The notes under the pieces: generated by a model
Database searches by the model: none
What the model was told of the DNA's origin: nothing
Seen by the model: only the letters and a program-made list of their open reading frames with translations
Assembly (NCBI GenBank): GCA_012719345.1
Contig: JAAYAN010000036.1
Location: 1-64,000, forward strand
Length of the DNA stretch: 64,000 nt
From: Ignavibacteria bacterium
Lineage (GTDB): Bacteria > Bacteroidota > Ignavibacteria > Ignavibacteriales > Melioribacteraceae
Reading direction: 5' to 3'
Translations under genes and position numbers: made by a program
Part shown: positions 9,435-18,486 of the stretch, one piece after another
Position numbering within the stretch: position 1 is the first letter of the stretch
Layout: every line of letters starts with the position of its first letter

Positions 9435-11748
9435 TTATTATCACACTTTTATATTTGTTGTAAAAAAAGGAAGTCAATAATAGTAAAATTCCAAGCGAAA
9501 CAAATACGATTGTTTTAGAAATTGTTGAAAGATGCGCAATATCGTAGAAGAAAAGTTTAATGAGTGTTGCAAAAAACAAAACTAAAGCTCCGATGCGCAG
9601 ATGTTTTTTGTTTTTGAAAATTCCTATAATTATAAGCATAAGAGAACATATTCCCCATAAAATGCTTAAACCTAATTTATATGAATTTTGAGAACCGGCA
9701 AAATGCATCCAGTTCAGCAATTCGCTGCTTGCAATCCAAACAACTGCAGCAGCTGAAAGTAAATCCGTTGAAACTGATATAATATTATAAGGAAGAGTTT
9801 TCTTGAATGTAAAGAAACTAATTAGAATAAGATAAGCAGCAATTAAAAGTGAAATGTACCTGATAATAATATTAAAAATACCGGCTTTAAAATATTCTGT
9901 TCCGCCGGAAATGTAACTATCGCGGAGCTGGCTTAAAAATAAAAGTCCGAATGAAAGAAAAATAATCATACCAAAAATATTAAGTCCGAAATTTGTGTAG
10001 CCTGTAGTTATATTATTTAATTTTAATTTGCAGAATATTGTAAGGCAGGCAAGAAAAACAAGGAGATAATTAATCGACCAAACATTTCCGAACAGTTGAA
10101 TATCGTTGTTAAAAACAGGTTTGTTAAAAGAATCGTGTTTGCTGAATGATATAATAGAATTAATTGTTTGCTGATGAAAATGATTTTGTATTTCCAGCAT
10201 TCCGCCGAAGAGAATTGCGGCAAGAAAAAGGATTATAGATGATGTTCGTATGATTTTTGTAATATTTCTTTTCCCTGTAAGCTGACCTGTATTGATTTTT
10301 GATATGTAATAATTTAACGCAGATGCTGCAATGAAAAGAACAGTAACCAAAAAATTCAAATTAAAAATAGGGATTATATAACCTTCTTTATTAAAACTGT
10401 TATATTGAAAATATCCGTTTCCCCAATCCATTAAAAGGCTAATTGAAGAAATGAGTATAAGCGGAACAGCCATTTTTTCGTAAAAAGTTATTTGTCTTTT
10501 TATTCCTATCCAGAAAAGAACAACAGACTCGAAAATCCAGAAAAGCGTAACCCAATTGCCATCGAGCTGCACAGGTATTGTAATTGTGAGGAAAATAAGG
10601 ACAAGCCCGGTAATCAGATAAAAAACACTTCTGTCGGCAAGTCTGTTTTTATAAATAGCCATACTTATCATTAAATGAATAACCGCATTCAGCAAAGTAA
10701 AAAGTCCAAGATAATCTTCACCAAAATACCCATCCGATATTATATTGAAACCTATGCCGTAAAATATAAATGAATTTGCAAGGACAAGGAAAATATCCGA
10801 CGTTCGAAAAATTTCTTTGATTATTATTTTATTGGTAATAAAGGCGGCATAAAAAATTCCGAAAAACAAAAAGTTAAAAATAAATGCTGTGTTGCCATAG
10901 GTGTGGAAGTTATAGCTGAATGAAAACCAAAGCGAATAAATTAACCACGTTAAGATAAAAGAAAAGAATAAAAGCGGCTTCCAGACTTTTTTGATTGATA
11001 TTACAAGAATTCCTGCATTTATAATTGCAAGATAACTGAATAAAATAACAATTTTCCCGGAGTTATCGCTTAAAAGAAAAGGTATAGCATAAGCTCCTGC
11101 AAGTCCTATAAAAGCTATAACCTGCTGATTATAATGTAATGCGGCAACAACTGTGAAAACCGTAAACATTACCATTATTATAAAAGCTGCAGCTTGCGGA
11201 AACATATCGTAAAAACTGTAGGCAATAAATGTTACAAAATAATTTATTGCCATCGATCCGCTTAATAAAACTGCGCTGAAGTTGTTATATTTTTCCTTTA
11301 ATCGGATAGCTGTAAATAATAAACCCAAACCAAAAGCGTATGCAAGAATGATTCTTGTTAAAGGACTTATAAAATTATTATCAATTGCATATTTAGTCCC
11401 GATAAAAACACCGATTATTGTAATAATAATACCAATTTTGTTAATTAAATTTCCGCCAACAAATTCTTCGGTATTTTTCTTTTTTTCAACTTCAGTTTTC
11501 GTTTCGGGTAAAGAAAAAGTCTGGTCAGCTTTTTCGGTAACTAAAACTTCCGGTTCTTCATTTTGCGGTATGCTGAAAACATTAACATTTTCATCTTTTA
11601 AATTATCAAATTTCACAGTTTCCGAGACTTTCATCTGTGTTATTTCGGATTTCAATTTCTGAATTTCGGATTTCATCTCATCTTGCTTATGAGACATTCT
11701 TTCAATTTTATTCAGAAGTTCATCAAGCTTTTTCGGGTCAATTTCCAT
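9427..11748 (-). CDS. DUF2339 family polytopic membrane protein
   Basis: A 773-residue protein. The N-terminus is a coiled coil (about residues 1-45) followed by a charged linker to about residue 95. The rest is about 20 or more closely packed hydrophobic helices. The first membrane block (LINKIGIIITIIGVFIGTKY) and the following GLxLLxxAIRLKEKY region match the DUF2339 family. Such proteins are usually encoded next to DUF3999, as here, where the two reading frames overlap by 8 bp and are likely translationally coupled. Biochemical role unknown. Confidence 0.82.
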   Translation of the reverse strand: MEIDPKKLDELLNKIERMSHKQDEMKSEIQKLKSEITQMKVSETVKFDNLKDENVNVFSIPQNEEPEVLVTEKADQTFSLPETKTEVEKKKNTEEFVGGNLINKIGIIITIIGVFIGTKYAIDNNFISPLTRIILAYAFGLGLLFTAIRLKEKYNNFSAVLLSGSMAINYFVTFIAYSFYDMFPQAAAFIIMVMFTVFTVVAALHYNQQVIAFIGLAGAYAIPFLLSDNSGKIVILFSYLAIINAGILVISIKKVWKPLLFFSFILTWLIYSLWFSFSYNFHTYGNTAFIFNFLFFGIFYAAFITNKIIIKEIFRTSDIFLVLANSFIFYGIGFNIISDGYFGEDYLGLFTLLNAVIHLMISMAIYKNRLADRSVFYLITGLVLIFLTITIPVQLDGNWVTLFWIFESVVLFWIGIKRQITFYEKMAVPLILISSISLLMDWGNGYFQYNSFNKEGYIIPIFNLNFLVTVLFIAASALNYYISKINTGQLTGKRNITKIIRTSSIILFLAAILFGGMLEIQNHFHQQTINSIISFSKHDSFNKPVFNNDIQLFGNVWSINYLLVFLACLTIFCKLKLNNITTGYTNFGLNIFGMIIFLSFGLLFLSQLRDSYISGGTEYFKAGIFNIIIRYISLLIAAYLILISFFTFKKTLPYNIISVSTDLLSAAAVVWIASSELLNWMHFAGSQNSYKLGLSILWGICSLMLIIIGIFKNKKHLRIGALVLFFATLIKLFFYDIAHLSTISKTIVFVSLGILLLLTSFFYNKYKSVIINE

Positions 11749-11908
11749 AGTTACCTAATAAAAGTAAAATGTATTTTAAAATTAAAAATATAAGATTGAA
11801 TTTATAGAAAAAATTATCGAATAAAAACATCGCAGAAGGAATGTTATTTGAAAAAAATACTTTATATTCTATTTAGATTAAAATAATAACTATGCAGGAG
11901 TAAAAGTT

Positions 11909-12904
11909 ATGAAAATTTTATTTATCGGCGGAACAGGAAATATAAGTACATCTGTAAGCAGACTATGTATAAGCAAAGGTATCGATTTATATTTGCTGAA
12001 CAGGGGGGTTACAAAAAGAAAGATTGAAGGAGCTAAATACATTAATTGCGATATTAATGATTTTAACAGTGCAACCGAATTACTAAAAAATCACAAATGG
12101 GATTCTGTTGTTAATTGGATAGCATTTACAGAAAATGAAGTGCTTCGTGATTATGAATTATTTTATAAAAGTACAAAGCAATATATTTTTATAAGTTCAG
12201 CATCCTGTTATCAAAAACCTCCGGTAAATCCTTTTATAACAGAATCGACACCTCTGTACAATCCTTTTTGGGAATATTCAAGAAACAAAATTGCCTGCGA
12301 AGAAAGATTGAATGAAAAATACCGGGAAACTGGATTCCCTATAACAATTGTGCGTCCGTCGCACACCTACGATACAGCAATTCCTGTAGCTATAGGGGGA
12401 TGGAACGATTATACAATTATTGACAGAATAAAAAAGGGCAAAAAGGTAATTATTCATGGCGATGGAACTTCTTTATGGACGCTTACACATTCAAAAGATT
12501 TTGCAAAGGGTTTTATCGGTTTAATTGGTAACGGACAATCAATTGGAAATGCTTTTCATATTACTTCCGATGAAGTGTTAAATTGGAATCAAATTTATAA
12601 AATAATTGCCGACTCATTGGAATGTGAATTAAATTATCTGTATATCACGTCCGAGCTTATTTGTAATTTAGAACCATCTCTTACAGGACCACTTTTAGGG
12701 GATAAATCAGCAAGTGTTCTTTTTGATAATTCAAAGATTAAAAGATTTGTCCCGGAATTCTGTGCAACAATCCCTTTTAGTGAAGGAATTAAGGAGACAA
12801 TATTGTGGTTTGAATCTGAAAAAGAAAGAATGATAGTTATAGAAGAAATAAACCAGATGATGGACAGAATAATTCAGACTTACGAAAAGTGTTTTTTAAG
12901 ATAA
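11909..12904 (+). CDS. NAD-dependent epimerase/dehydratase (extended SDR)
   Basis: A 331-residue Rossmann-fold enzyme. The N-terminus has the glycine-rich dinucleotide motif FIGGTGNIS, and the catalytic pair appears as YSRNK (Tyr-x3-Lys) near residue 130. The best match in style is the atypical SDR subgroup that includes nucleotide-sugar epimerases and plant CSP41-like proteins. Substrate unknown. The start has a clear AGGAG 9 bases upstream. It is monocistronic with a strong terminator. Confidence 0.82.
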   Translation: MKILFIGGTGNISTSVSRLCISKGIDLYLLNRGVTKRKIEGAKYINCDINDFNSATELLKNHKWDSVVNWIAFTENEVLRDYELFYKSTKQYIFISSASCYQKPPVNPFITESTPLYNPFWEYSRNKIACEERLNEKYRETGFPITIVRPSHTYDTAIPVAIGGWNDYTIIDRIKKGKKVIIHGDGTSLWTLTHSKDFAKGFIGLIGNGQSIGNAFHITSDEVLNWNQIYKIIADSLECELNYLYITSELICNLEPSLTGPLLGDKSASVLFDNSKIKRFVPEFCATIPFSEGIKETILWFESEKERMIVIEEINQMMDRIIQTYEKCFLR

Positions 12905-12921
12905 GTTTAACCCACCAAATG

Positions 12922-12971
12922 ACCGGCTGCATCCTCCGCCCAATGTTCCAGCAGCCGGTTTCTTTTTTTTT
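12922..12971 (+). terminator. Rho-independent terminator with long loop
   Basis: Perfect 9-bp stem ACCGGCTGC/GCAGCCGGT around a 20-base loop, followed by T-rich sequence. It closes the SDR gene. Confidence 0.8.
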
Positions 12972-13167
12972 GTAAAAATACTAGTTGTTATTAAACTGTA
13001 ATAAATAAGTTGGAGAGGAATTTAAGCCTTAAATAAAGGTTGAAACTAAAAGAAGTGATTGTAAAAATTATTAAGCGGTAAATAAAATTCTGGGATTTGA
13101 TTATTCACTTAGATATTTTCATATAGGTTATTAGTTTTGTTGTAATGATTTTTTTAAATTGGAATTT

Positions 13168-13713
13168 ATGAATCAAAACTCTGAAATAAATTCTGGCGAA
13201 ATAAGTGACTGCGAAATTATTCGCAGAATAAAAAACGATGATAGCAGTGCTTTTAGGCAGCTATATTTCCGGTATTTTAAAATGATGATCAGTTTTGCCT
13301 GGAACCGGACCGGTTCTACAGATACGGCAAAAGAACATGTACAGGAATTGTTTTGCAGAATATGGATAAAAAGAAGCAATCTTGATCCGGATAAGCCGAT
13401 AAGACCGTATTTATATAAAGCATTAAACAATATTGTAATTAACAGTAACAGGTTATCTTTTAATAAACTAAAATCATTAGACTTTGCAGGGAATGAAAGA
13501 TTTTCGGGCAAAAACGAGGATCAAGATTTACAGATTGATGTTTACGATGCGGTAAATAAGCTTCCCGAAAAAATCAAAAAAGTATTTTTGATGAGCAGAC
13601 TGGATAAATTCAGTTATCAGGAAATTGCCGACATTGAAGAAGTATCAATAAAAACTATCGAAAAAAGAATGTCCAAGGCATTGGTTATTTTGCGTAAAAT
13701 ATTGTTAAAATAA
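13168..13713 (+). CDS. ECF RNA polymerase sigma factor (FecI-like)
   Basis: A 181-residue extracytoplasmic-function sigma factor. Region 2 covers roughly residues 20-85 (YFRYFKMMISFAWNRTGS, then HVQELFCRIW). Region 4 is at the C-terminus, with the helix-turn-helix FSYQEIADIEEVSIKTIEKR. I chose ATG 13168 over the in-frame UUG at 13159. It is followed 13 bases later by a FecR-like anti-sigma gene, the classic partner arrangement. It should drive a small regulon in response to an envelope or nutrient signal. Confidence 0.92.
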   Translation: MNQNSEINSGEISDCEIIRRIKNDDSSAFRQLYFRYFKMMISFAWNRTGSTDTAKEHVQELFCRIWIKRSNLDPDKPIRPYLYKALNNIVINSNRLSFNKLKSLDFAGNERFSGKNEDQDLQIDVYDAVNKLPEKIKKVFLMSRLDKFSYQEIADIEEVSIKTIEKRMSKALVILRKILLK

Positions 13714-13726
13714 TAAGGAGGGTTTT

Positions 13727-14794
13727 TTGCTTAGTAAATGTATTATGAGCAAGAGACGTGGAAAAGGAATGTTGTTTTTTAGAAAAAAAAATCGGGATTT
13801 ATGCTTAAAAGTTTTATCAGGGAATGAAAATCCTGATGAAAGAAAAAAGTTTGAAGAATGGCTAAACTCTTCTGACGAGAATAAAACGCTGTTCGAAAAA
13901 CTTTTGCAAGCATGGAATATTTCTCCCGAAGCAAATCCAAATGATTTTCCGGATGTTGAAAATGAATGGAAAATTTTATATAACCGGCTTGATCTTGATA
14001 ATATTGATAAACAACTTTATAAAGTTAAGAAGGTTCCCGGTGAGACCAAATTGCTGTCTTCAAAAACATTGCGTCCGGTTCTCACCGGTGTTTTTTCTTT
14101 GGTTATTGTTGTTTTTGTGCTGCTGTTTTATTCTGAAAGCAACCAAACTGAAGTCTGGAAAGAAGTTACCGCTTCGGATAAGGAGATACTTAAAATCCAA
14201 TTATCAGAAGGTTCCACTATTATTCTCAATAAAAAAAGCAAAGTTAAATTTCCTGCCGAGTTTGATGAAAACAAAAGGGAAATTAAACTTTTCGGCGAAG
14301 CATTCTTTTCTGTAAAAAAAGACAAAAAACGTCCTTTTATTGTTTTTACTTCAAATGCCAAAACAACGGTTCTTGGTACAAAATTTAATGTTAATGGGCA
14401 CGAAGAAAAAACGGAAGTAATTGTTAAAGAAGGACTTGTTAATCTTTCTCCTCTTTCGGAAGAAAGCGAAGGCATTAACATTAAAGAAAATGAAATCAGC
14501 ATAATTACAAAAGATAACAAAATAAGTCTGCCCGGAAAAATAAACGCTGATTACAGACTTGGCTGGGTAGAAGGTAAACTTATTTTTGATAATACTTCTT
14601 TGGCAAATGCTATTCCGCAGATAGAAAAATTTTACGGAGTAAAGATATCAGCCGACCAAGGAGAATATTTGAATGCAGGCTTTACCGGAACTTTTAAAAA
14701 ACAGAAAATTGATGATGTTTTAGATATAATTTGTCTTGCTTACGAGTTAGATTATATAAAAGAAGGAGATTCATATAAAATAACAAGGAAGTAA
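13727..14794 (+). CDS. FecR-like anti-sigma factor
   Basis: A 355-residue inner-membrane protein. Its cytoplasmic N-terminus of about 115 residues would bind the sigma factor. One transmembrane helix lies near residues 117-138 (SLVIVVFVLLFY). The periplasmic FecR domain contains LSEGSTIILNKKSKVKFPAEF, GEAFFSV and VLGTKFNV, and the C-terminal DUF4974-like region contains FDNTSLANAIPQIEKFYGV. An AAGGAGGG element 4 bases upstream supports the UUG start; ATG 13745 or ATG 13769 are alternatives. In Bacteroidota the next gene is normally a TonB-dependent receptor, which is absent here. Confidence 0.9.
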   Translation: MLSKCIMSKRRGKGMLFFRKKNRDLCLKVLSGNENPDERKKFEEWLNSSDENKTLFEKLLQAWNISPEANPNDFPDVENEWKILYNRLDLDNIDKQLYKVKKVPGETKLLSSKTLRPVLTGVFSLVIVVFVLLFYSESNQTEVWKEVTASDKEILKIQLSEGSTIILNKKSKVKFPAEFDENKREIKLFGEAFFSVKKDKKRPFIVFTSNAKTTVLGTKFNVNGHEEKTEVIVKEGLVNLSPLSEESEGINIKENEISIITKDNKISLPGKINADYRLGWVEGKLIFDNTSLANAIPQIEKFYGVKISADQGEYLNAGFTGTFKKQKIDDVLDIICLAYELDYIKEGDSYKITRK

Positions 14795-14848
14795 GACTTA
14801 GGAGCTTGAGTGATAAATAAATCTTAACATTTAAACTGGAGGTTTAAA

Positions 14849-15667
14849 ATGAAACGATTTGTTAAAATGCTCCTTTTGCTTGTAGTGTTCTTAATTTATT
14901 CTTGTTCCACCGTACCGGATAATTCATTAAGTAAAGAGAATTATATTCTTCCGGTATTAATTGAAAAACCAGAGATGTATTATCCTCCTACAGCAGAGGA
15001 AGGTAAATATTCGGGCAGAGTTAAAGTTCTGCTTACAATTTCGTCCAATGGGAAAGTGGAATCGGCGACAGTTCAGAAATCATCAGGTTTCCCAGAACTG
15101 GATTCATCAGCAATCAATCATACAAAGCAATTTGTTTTTATACCGGGAAAGATTGATAACAGACCGGTATACTCCAGAATTGCTTTCGATATAGTTTTTA
15201 ATTATCAGAACTTATCGGTTTATGCAAGAAATTATAATGAAGATATTGAGAATCTTTATAAATCGCTTGTAAATGCCGATAGTATTGAAAAAATTGCACT
15301 CATAAAGCGTGTTCTAAATGAACATAATAAGTTTATTGAAAAAATGAAAGATCCGCAAAATTTTAATCTTTATATCAGTGCTGTTTTATTGCCGGAGATT
15401 AAAAATGAATGGAGTGATGAATGGAATTCGTGGCCACTTACTTTTCTTTTGTACTATGATTTTCTGAAGCGTTTTAATGAAGGAAAAGAAAACAAAGAAT
15501 TTAAATCACAGATGTTCAAATTATTAGAAAGCGATGTAAAATTTATCAAAAAAAATGTTATAACCGAGCTGTCAGGGATGATTAAAAAGCGAAAACTTCT
15601 TGAAAAAATAAAAACTTTTGTCACTCAGGAATACTCAGCTGAAAAAGCTAATGACTTGGGTTTATAA
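14849..15667 (+). CDS. Lipoprotein with TonB C-terminal-like domain
   Basis: A 272-residue predicted lipoprotein: the signal peptide ends in a lipobox with Cys19 (LIYSCSTV). Residues about 35-115 form a TonB_C-like domain (GRVKVLLTISSNGKVESATVQKSSG, then LDSSAINHTKQFVFIPG), the fold TonB uses to contact receptors. The remaining 150 residues are charged and mostly helical and I do not recognise them. A GGAGG ribosome-binding site precedes the ATG. It follows the anti-sigma gene and lies one base before the next TonB_C gene, so it belongs to the same operon. It has no TonB-type N-terminal transmembrane anchor or proline-rich spacer, so it is not a standard TonB. Confidence 0.78.
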   Translation: MKRFVKMLLLLVVFLIYSCSTVPDNSLSKENYILPVLIEKPEMYYPPTAEEGKYSGRVKVLLTISSNGKVESATVQKSSGFPELDSSAINHTKQFVFIPGKIDNRPVYSRIAFDIVFNYQNLSVYARNYNEDIENLYKSLVNADSIEKIALIKRVLNEHNKFIEKMKDPQNFNLYISAVLLPEIKNEWSDEWNSWPLTFLLYYDFLKRFNEGKENKEFKSQMFKLLESDVKFIKKNVITELSGMIKKRKLLEKIKTFVTQEYSAEKANDLGL

Positions 15668-15668
15668 T

Positions 15669-16346
15669 ATGTTGAGCAAAATTTTTGGCTTATGCCTGAA
15701 ATATTTCAGTTTGATCCTTTTGTTGGAACTCTTCTCTCCGATAATATCCCAAACAAGGATATTAGAAGGGGGAAGAGTTTTTTTTAAATATACAAATAAG
15801 CCCCTTAATGTTATTATTGAAGATTTAAGGGAAAAAACAGGCAAAAACTTTGTTTATAAAAATGATTTATTAAAAAATAAGAATTTAACGTGTAAAATTG
15901 ACAGTGAGTCGATAAAGGATTCTTTTACGAAATTTCTTAAAGGTTTTGAATTATCAATTAAAGAAGTTACCGAAAATACCTTCGTTGTTGTTAAAAATGA
16001 CCTAAAACAAGAAAATATAAGCAAGTCTGTAATTAAACCAAAAAAATTTATTCCGGATGAAGTATATAATTATATAAGTCCGGTTCTTATAAATCGTAAC
16101 AGCGTTTTGTATCCGCAAAGCGCATTAAATGCAAAAATACAAGGAGAGGTAAAAATTCTTGCTTTTGTTACCCAAAGCGGGAAAGTCTCAAAGGTCAGAC
16201 TCAGCAAATCTTCCGGCTATGCTATTTTAGATAATGCCACAATTGATTTTGTTAAAAACAAGGAATTTCTTCCGGCTTATGCAAACGGGAAACCCGTGAG
16301 CGTATGGACATCACTTACTTTTAAGTATAATCTGAAAACCGATTAA
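15669..16346 (+). CDS. STN domain-TonB_C fusion, exported
   Basis: A 225-residue protein with a signal peptide (about residues 1-28). Next comes a short secretin/TonB N-terminal (STN) domain at about 38-102, containing PLNVIIEDLREKTGKNFVYK. The final TonB_C domain runs about 125-225, with QGEVKILAFVTQSGKVSKVRLSKSSGYAILDNATI. STN domains normally sit at the periplasmic N-terminus of FecA-type receptors, where they touch FecR. Here the domain is joined to TonB_C with no beta-barrel. ATG 15669 starts one base after the previous stop. An earlier in-frame start at 15618 would overlap the upstream gene and precede the signal peptide, so I rejected it. Confidence 0.8.
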   Translation: MLSKIFGLCLKYFSLILLLELFSPIISQTRILEGGRVFFKYTNKPLNVIIEDLREKTGKNFVYKNDLLKNKNLTCKIDSESIKDSFTKFLKGFELSIKEVTENTFVVVKNDLKQENISKSVIKPKKFIPDEVYNYISPVLINRNSVLYPQSALNAKIQGEVKILAFVTQSGKVSKVRLSKSSGYAILDNATIDFVKNKEFLPAYANGKPVSVWTSLTFKYNLKTD

Positions 16347-16364
16347 CAGAAAATATTTTCTGTT
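16345..16364. terminator. Bidirectional terminator-like palindrome
   Basis: AACAGAAAAT/ATTTTCTGTT is a perfect 20-bp palindrome spanning the 16-base gap between convergent genes and overlapping both stop codons. Confidence 0.5.
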
Positions 16365-17412
16365 ATTTAATAATCGGATAAATTATTCTAGGATTTTTCT
16401 GTTCAACCCAAGGAAGCTGATCTAAAGTTAAAACATTATCACAATTATATGTATTGCGTATGGATTTAGCTTCATCTCCAGTCTGTTTCGAATCTCCCCA
16501 AACCATAAACCACGACCATTTTGGCTGTTCTTCTAAAATTAATTCAGATGGCACCGCACCGACTTCACCCATAGCAATTGGTTTGTTTTTTGCAAGTTTA
16601 AGCAAACTGTTGTAATCGGAAGTATCAAAACCATTATGATAAATATCTGTGGCAAGTATGTCTACAACATCATCTCCGGGATAATAAGTTTCGTAGGAAT
16701 CTACTGTAAATCTTTCTTCGTTGCAATTATAAACCCAGATTAAATTGTTAAGTCCGTGAAAATTTACAAGTCTGTCGTATAACATTTTGTATAGTTTTTT
16801 ATAACCGTTTTCACCTTTTTTCTTTCCCCACCAAAACCAGCCGCCGTTCATTTCGTGATATGGCCTCCAAATAACCGGAACGCCGGCATATTTTAATTGC
16901 TTCAAGTGCCAGGCAATAACATCTACCTGCGATTTCCATCTTTCGTGAATTAAAGTTCCCGGGGTAACGAGGTCATTCCATTCTTCATCAGTAATATCTC
17001 CTTGAACGGATTCTTTAAATTCAACAGGTTCGTCTTCTGTAGGGCGTACAGCATGCCACATCAAAGTTATAATAAAACCCTCGTAATACCTGCGGATTGC
17101 TTCGTCAACAATATTTTGTCTGTAATTTATTCCGTCCCATGTCCCGGGAGCGCTGAAACCGAAATCTTGTCCGAATAATGCAGGAAATCGTTTGGTGATT
17201 CGGTTTATTACAGCCAGACGGGTTGACCCGACAAGAGGATTGCAATGCTGTCCCGTTAAAGTATATTTACCTGAATTATCTTTTAAAAAATTAAAAAGCT
17301 GTTCAGCTTCGGGGGTGGGATTTTGGGTTACGAGTTTCAAAGTATCATTCTCCTGCGAAAAAATTGCAGATGTTAAAAAAAATAGCAAGAAAAATTTATG
17401 TGTAAATTTCAT
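16363..17412 (-). CDS. Glycoside hydrolase family 26 (beta-mannanase-like)
   Basis: A 349-residue secreted enzyme with a signal peptide (residues 1-19, cleaved near FSQEN). The catalytic acid/base is the Glu in WRPYHEMNGGWFWWG and the nucleophile is the Glu in AMGEVG, both characteristic of GH26. The early TGQH and GQDFG segments also fit. GH26 enzymes hydrolyse beta-1,4-mannan, or mixed-linkage glucan in some members. The protein is a bare catalytic domain with no carbohydrate-binding module or Por-type sorting tail, so it is probably periplasmic or surface-exposed. No neighbouring polysaccharide-utilisation genes are visible. Confidence 0.88.
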   Translation of the reverse strand: MKFTHKFFLLFFLTSAIFSQENDTLKLVTQNPTPEAEQLFNFLKDNSGKYTLTGQHCNPLVGSTRLAVINRITKRFPALFGQDFGFSAPGTWDGINYRQNIVDEAIRRYYEGFIITLMWHAVRPTEDEPVEFKESVQGDITDEEWNDLVTPGTLIHERWKSQVDVIAWHLKQLKYAGVPVIWRPYHEMNGGWFWWGKKKGENGYKKLYKMLYDRLVNFHGLNNLIWVYNCNEERFTVDSYETYYPGDDVVDILATDIYHNGFDTSDYNSLLKLAKNKPIAMGEVGAVPSELILEEQPKWSWFMVWGDSKQTGDEAKSIRNTYNCDNVLTLDQLPWVEQKNPRIIYPIIK

Positions 17413-17443
17413 TAAAACCCCAGACTTTTATTAAACCAAAAAA

Positions 17444-18421
17444 TTATTCTCTATTCAGTTCGTATTTTTTAACTGCTTTTTTTAATCTGTCCATTATGGC
17501 TTTACCTAAACCACGTTCTTCAACTTTTTCGGCAAAAATAATCTCAATTCCTTCATTTTCAAATTCGTGAAGAAATGAAAAAAGATTCGCTGCAGCTTCA
17601 ATAAAATCTCCTTTTTCCGAAAGAATTTTTATGGACGAAAAATTGAATTTGAAATCTGTTTTACTAAATAGAAGAGCGCCGGTTTTTTTATTTTCAAATT
17701 CATTCGGATTAGTCTCATCTAAGAAATAAATCGGTACCGAAGGAGCATAATGAAAAGGGAGCATTCCGGGGGCAGTAATTTTTTTTGCTTTTGTTTTAAC
17801 CAGCAATTTCCCAGTTACTTTTTCAATATCTTCTGCCGGAAGACCTCCGGGACGAAGAAGATAAACCTCGCCATTTTCAAACGAGATAATTGTAGATTCC
17901 ACGCCAACCCTGCTTTTACCGCCGTCAAGAATAATATCAACTTTTTCGCCAAGCTGCTTAGCAACGTGTTTTGCTGTTGTAGGACTCAACTTTGTAAAAA
18001 CATTTGCACTCGGTGCTGCAATCGGAGTTTCGGATGCTATTATAAGTTCTGCTGCAACTTTATGATCGGGCATACGTACTGCAACAGTTGTGTTTCCGGC
18101 AGTAACAATGTCCGGAACAATATTTTTTTTGGGAAGAACCAATGTTAATGGTCCCGGCCAAAATTTATCTATTACTTTATAAATAAGTTCGGAGTTTATT
18201 ATGCATATTTTTTCTAAATCTTCTTTATCGGCAATATGAAGAATTAAGGGATTGAACGACGGACGTTTTTTTGCTTCGAAAATTTTAGCTGCTGCTGCAG
18301 AAGAAAGTCCGTCGGCGCCAAGTCCGTAAACTGTTTCAGTTGGAAAGGCAACCAATCCGCCGTTTTTAATTATTTGGGCAGCTTTTAATATATTTTTGCT
18401 GTCTGCTGTTAATAATTCCAT
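17444..18421 (-). CDS. sua5: L-threonylcarbamoyladenylate synthase (Sua5 type)
   Basis: Makes threonylcarbamoyl-AMP from threonine, bicarbonate and ATP for the universal t6A37 modification of ANN-decoding tRNAs. The N-terminal YrdC domain (residues 1-200) shows NGGLVAFPTETVYGLG, KKRPSFNPLILHI and the APSAN segment. The 325-residue length includes the C-terminal Sua5 domain, so this is the long Sua5 form and not the short TsaC. It lies 31 bases upstream of the GH26 gene on the same strand. Confidence 0.94.
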   Translation of the reverse strand: MELLTADSKNILKAAQIIKNGGLVAFPTETVYGLGADGLSSAAAAKIFEAKKRPSFNPLILHIADKEDLEKICIINSELIYKVIDKFWPGPLTLVLPKKNIVPDIVTAGNTTVAVRMPDHKVAAELIIASETPIAAPSANVFTKLSPTTAKHVAKQLGEKVDIILDGGKSRVGVESTIISFENGEVYLLRPGGLPAEDIEKVTGKLLVKTKAKKITAPGMLPFHYAPSVPIYFLDETNPNEFENKKTGALLFSKTDFKFNFSSIKILSEKGDFIEAAANLFSFLHEFENEGIEIIFAEKVEERGLGKAIMDRLKKAVKKYELNRE

Positions 18422-18486
18422 AATATCTGTAATTTTAGTTATGAAATATAAGCAAGTTTGAAAATATAAAAGATACCGGAGTGAAA

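Noticed and set aside
15618-15668. Earlier start for the STN-TonB_C protein
   Set aside because: It would overlap the preceding lipoprotein gene by 50 bases and add residues before a well-formed signal peptide.
17192-17434. 80-residue plus-strand ORF opposite the GH26 signal-peptide region
   Set aside because: Antisense to a firmly identified enzyme and without coding features.
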